Shown one piece after another: positions 6,138 to 6,167 of a DNA stretch of 6,167 bases. Each line of letters starts with the position of its first letter. Within the stretch, counting starts at the first letter, position 1. Source of the DNA: JBLHKS01 sp047620505 (GTDB lineage: Bacteria > Verrucomicrobiota > Verrucomicrobiia > Verrucomicrobiales > DEV007); contig JBLHKS010000318.1 of assembly GCA_047620505.1 (NCBI GenBank), positions 1 through 6,167 on the forward strand, given 5' to 3'. The position numbers were made by a program, and so were the translations under genes. The notes under the pieces are model-generated. The model was not told the DNA's origin and made no database searches. It saw nothing but the letters and a program-made list of their open reading frames with translations.

Positions 6138-6167
6138 TCAGGCAATCACCTCGCGAATCGGCTGCGC
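6138..6167 (-). CDS. Possible C-terminal tail of a leftward gene entering from the right edge
   Basis: On the minus strand the last 30 bases read AQPIREVIA followed by TGA at 6140-6138, open to the window edge. Such a tail is plausible as the end of a convergent gene, since otherwise nothing explains these bases. A 'PIRE(I/L/V)(I/L)A' ending reminds me of some DUF1501-type proteins of planctomycetes and verrucomicrobia, but nine residues cannot support a family call. The reading frame may equally be chance. Confidence 0.3.
   Translation of the reverse strand, partial: AQPIREVIA

Overview
This 6.2 kb window is a compact bacterial chromosomal segment of moderately high GC, with almost no non-coding space. 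It holds four gene blocks. I see no rRNA, tRNA, CRISPR array, transposase, phage gene or long repeat. The gene mix suggests Verrucomicrobiota or a neighbouring PVC-type lineage. Pointers are a Gfo/Idh/MocA sugar dehydrogenase beside a small secreted protein with a 'SPF...Y.LRGIA' core, an aldo/keto reductase, several starts without a clear Shine-Dalgarno, and TTG/GTG starts. This placement is an inference from protein style, not from a marker gene.

Layout. Positions 1-1156 read leftward: an aldo/keto reductase (152-1156), then, 51 bases downstream, the first 33 codons of a secreted protein that leaves the window at base 1. A 69-base divergent gap follows. It contains a perfect 8+8 bp inverted repeat (1207-1232) that runs into the annotated menF start. 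Rightward from there lie menF (isochorismate synthase, 1226-2260), menD (SEPHCHC synthase, 2265-3872) and a 138-residue uncharacterised protein (3898-4314), spaced 4 and 25 bases apart, which looks like one transcript. A small imperfect hairpin directly after that stop may end or attenuate it. Next come a Gfo/Idh/MocA oxidoreductase resembling levoglucosan dehydrogenases (4374-5492) and a small secreted protein (most likely 5510-6136). The last 30 bases hold what looks like the C-terminal tail of a leftward gene, converging with only one base between the stop codons.

Function. MenF and MenD catalyse the first two committed steps of classical o-succinylbenzoate-route menaquinone synthesis: chorismate to isochorismate, then to SEPHCHC using 2-oxoglutarate and thiamine diphosphate. 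The later enzymes (MenH, MenC, MenE, MenB, MenA) are not in the window. The two oxidoreductases look metabolic and have no visible link to quinone synthesis. Most of the window is ordinary metabolism. The points that deserve a second look are the divergent short-form MenF, the dyad over its start, and the conserved but unnamed HxxH/HET protein joined to menD.
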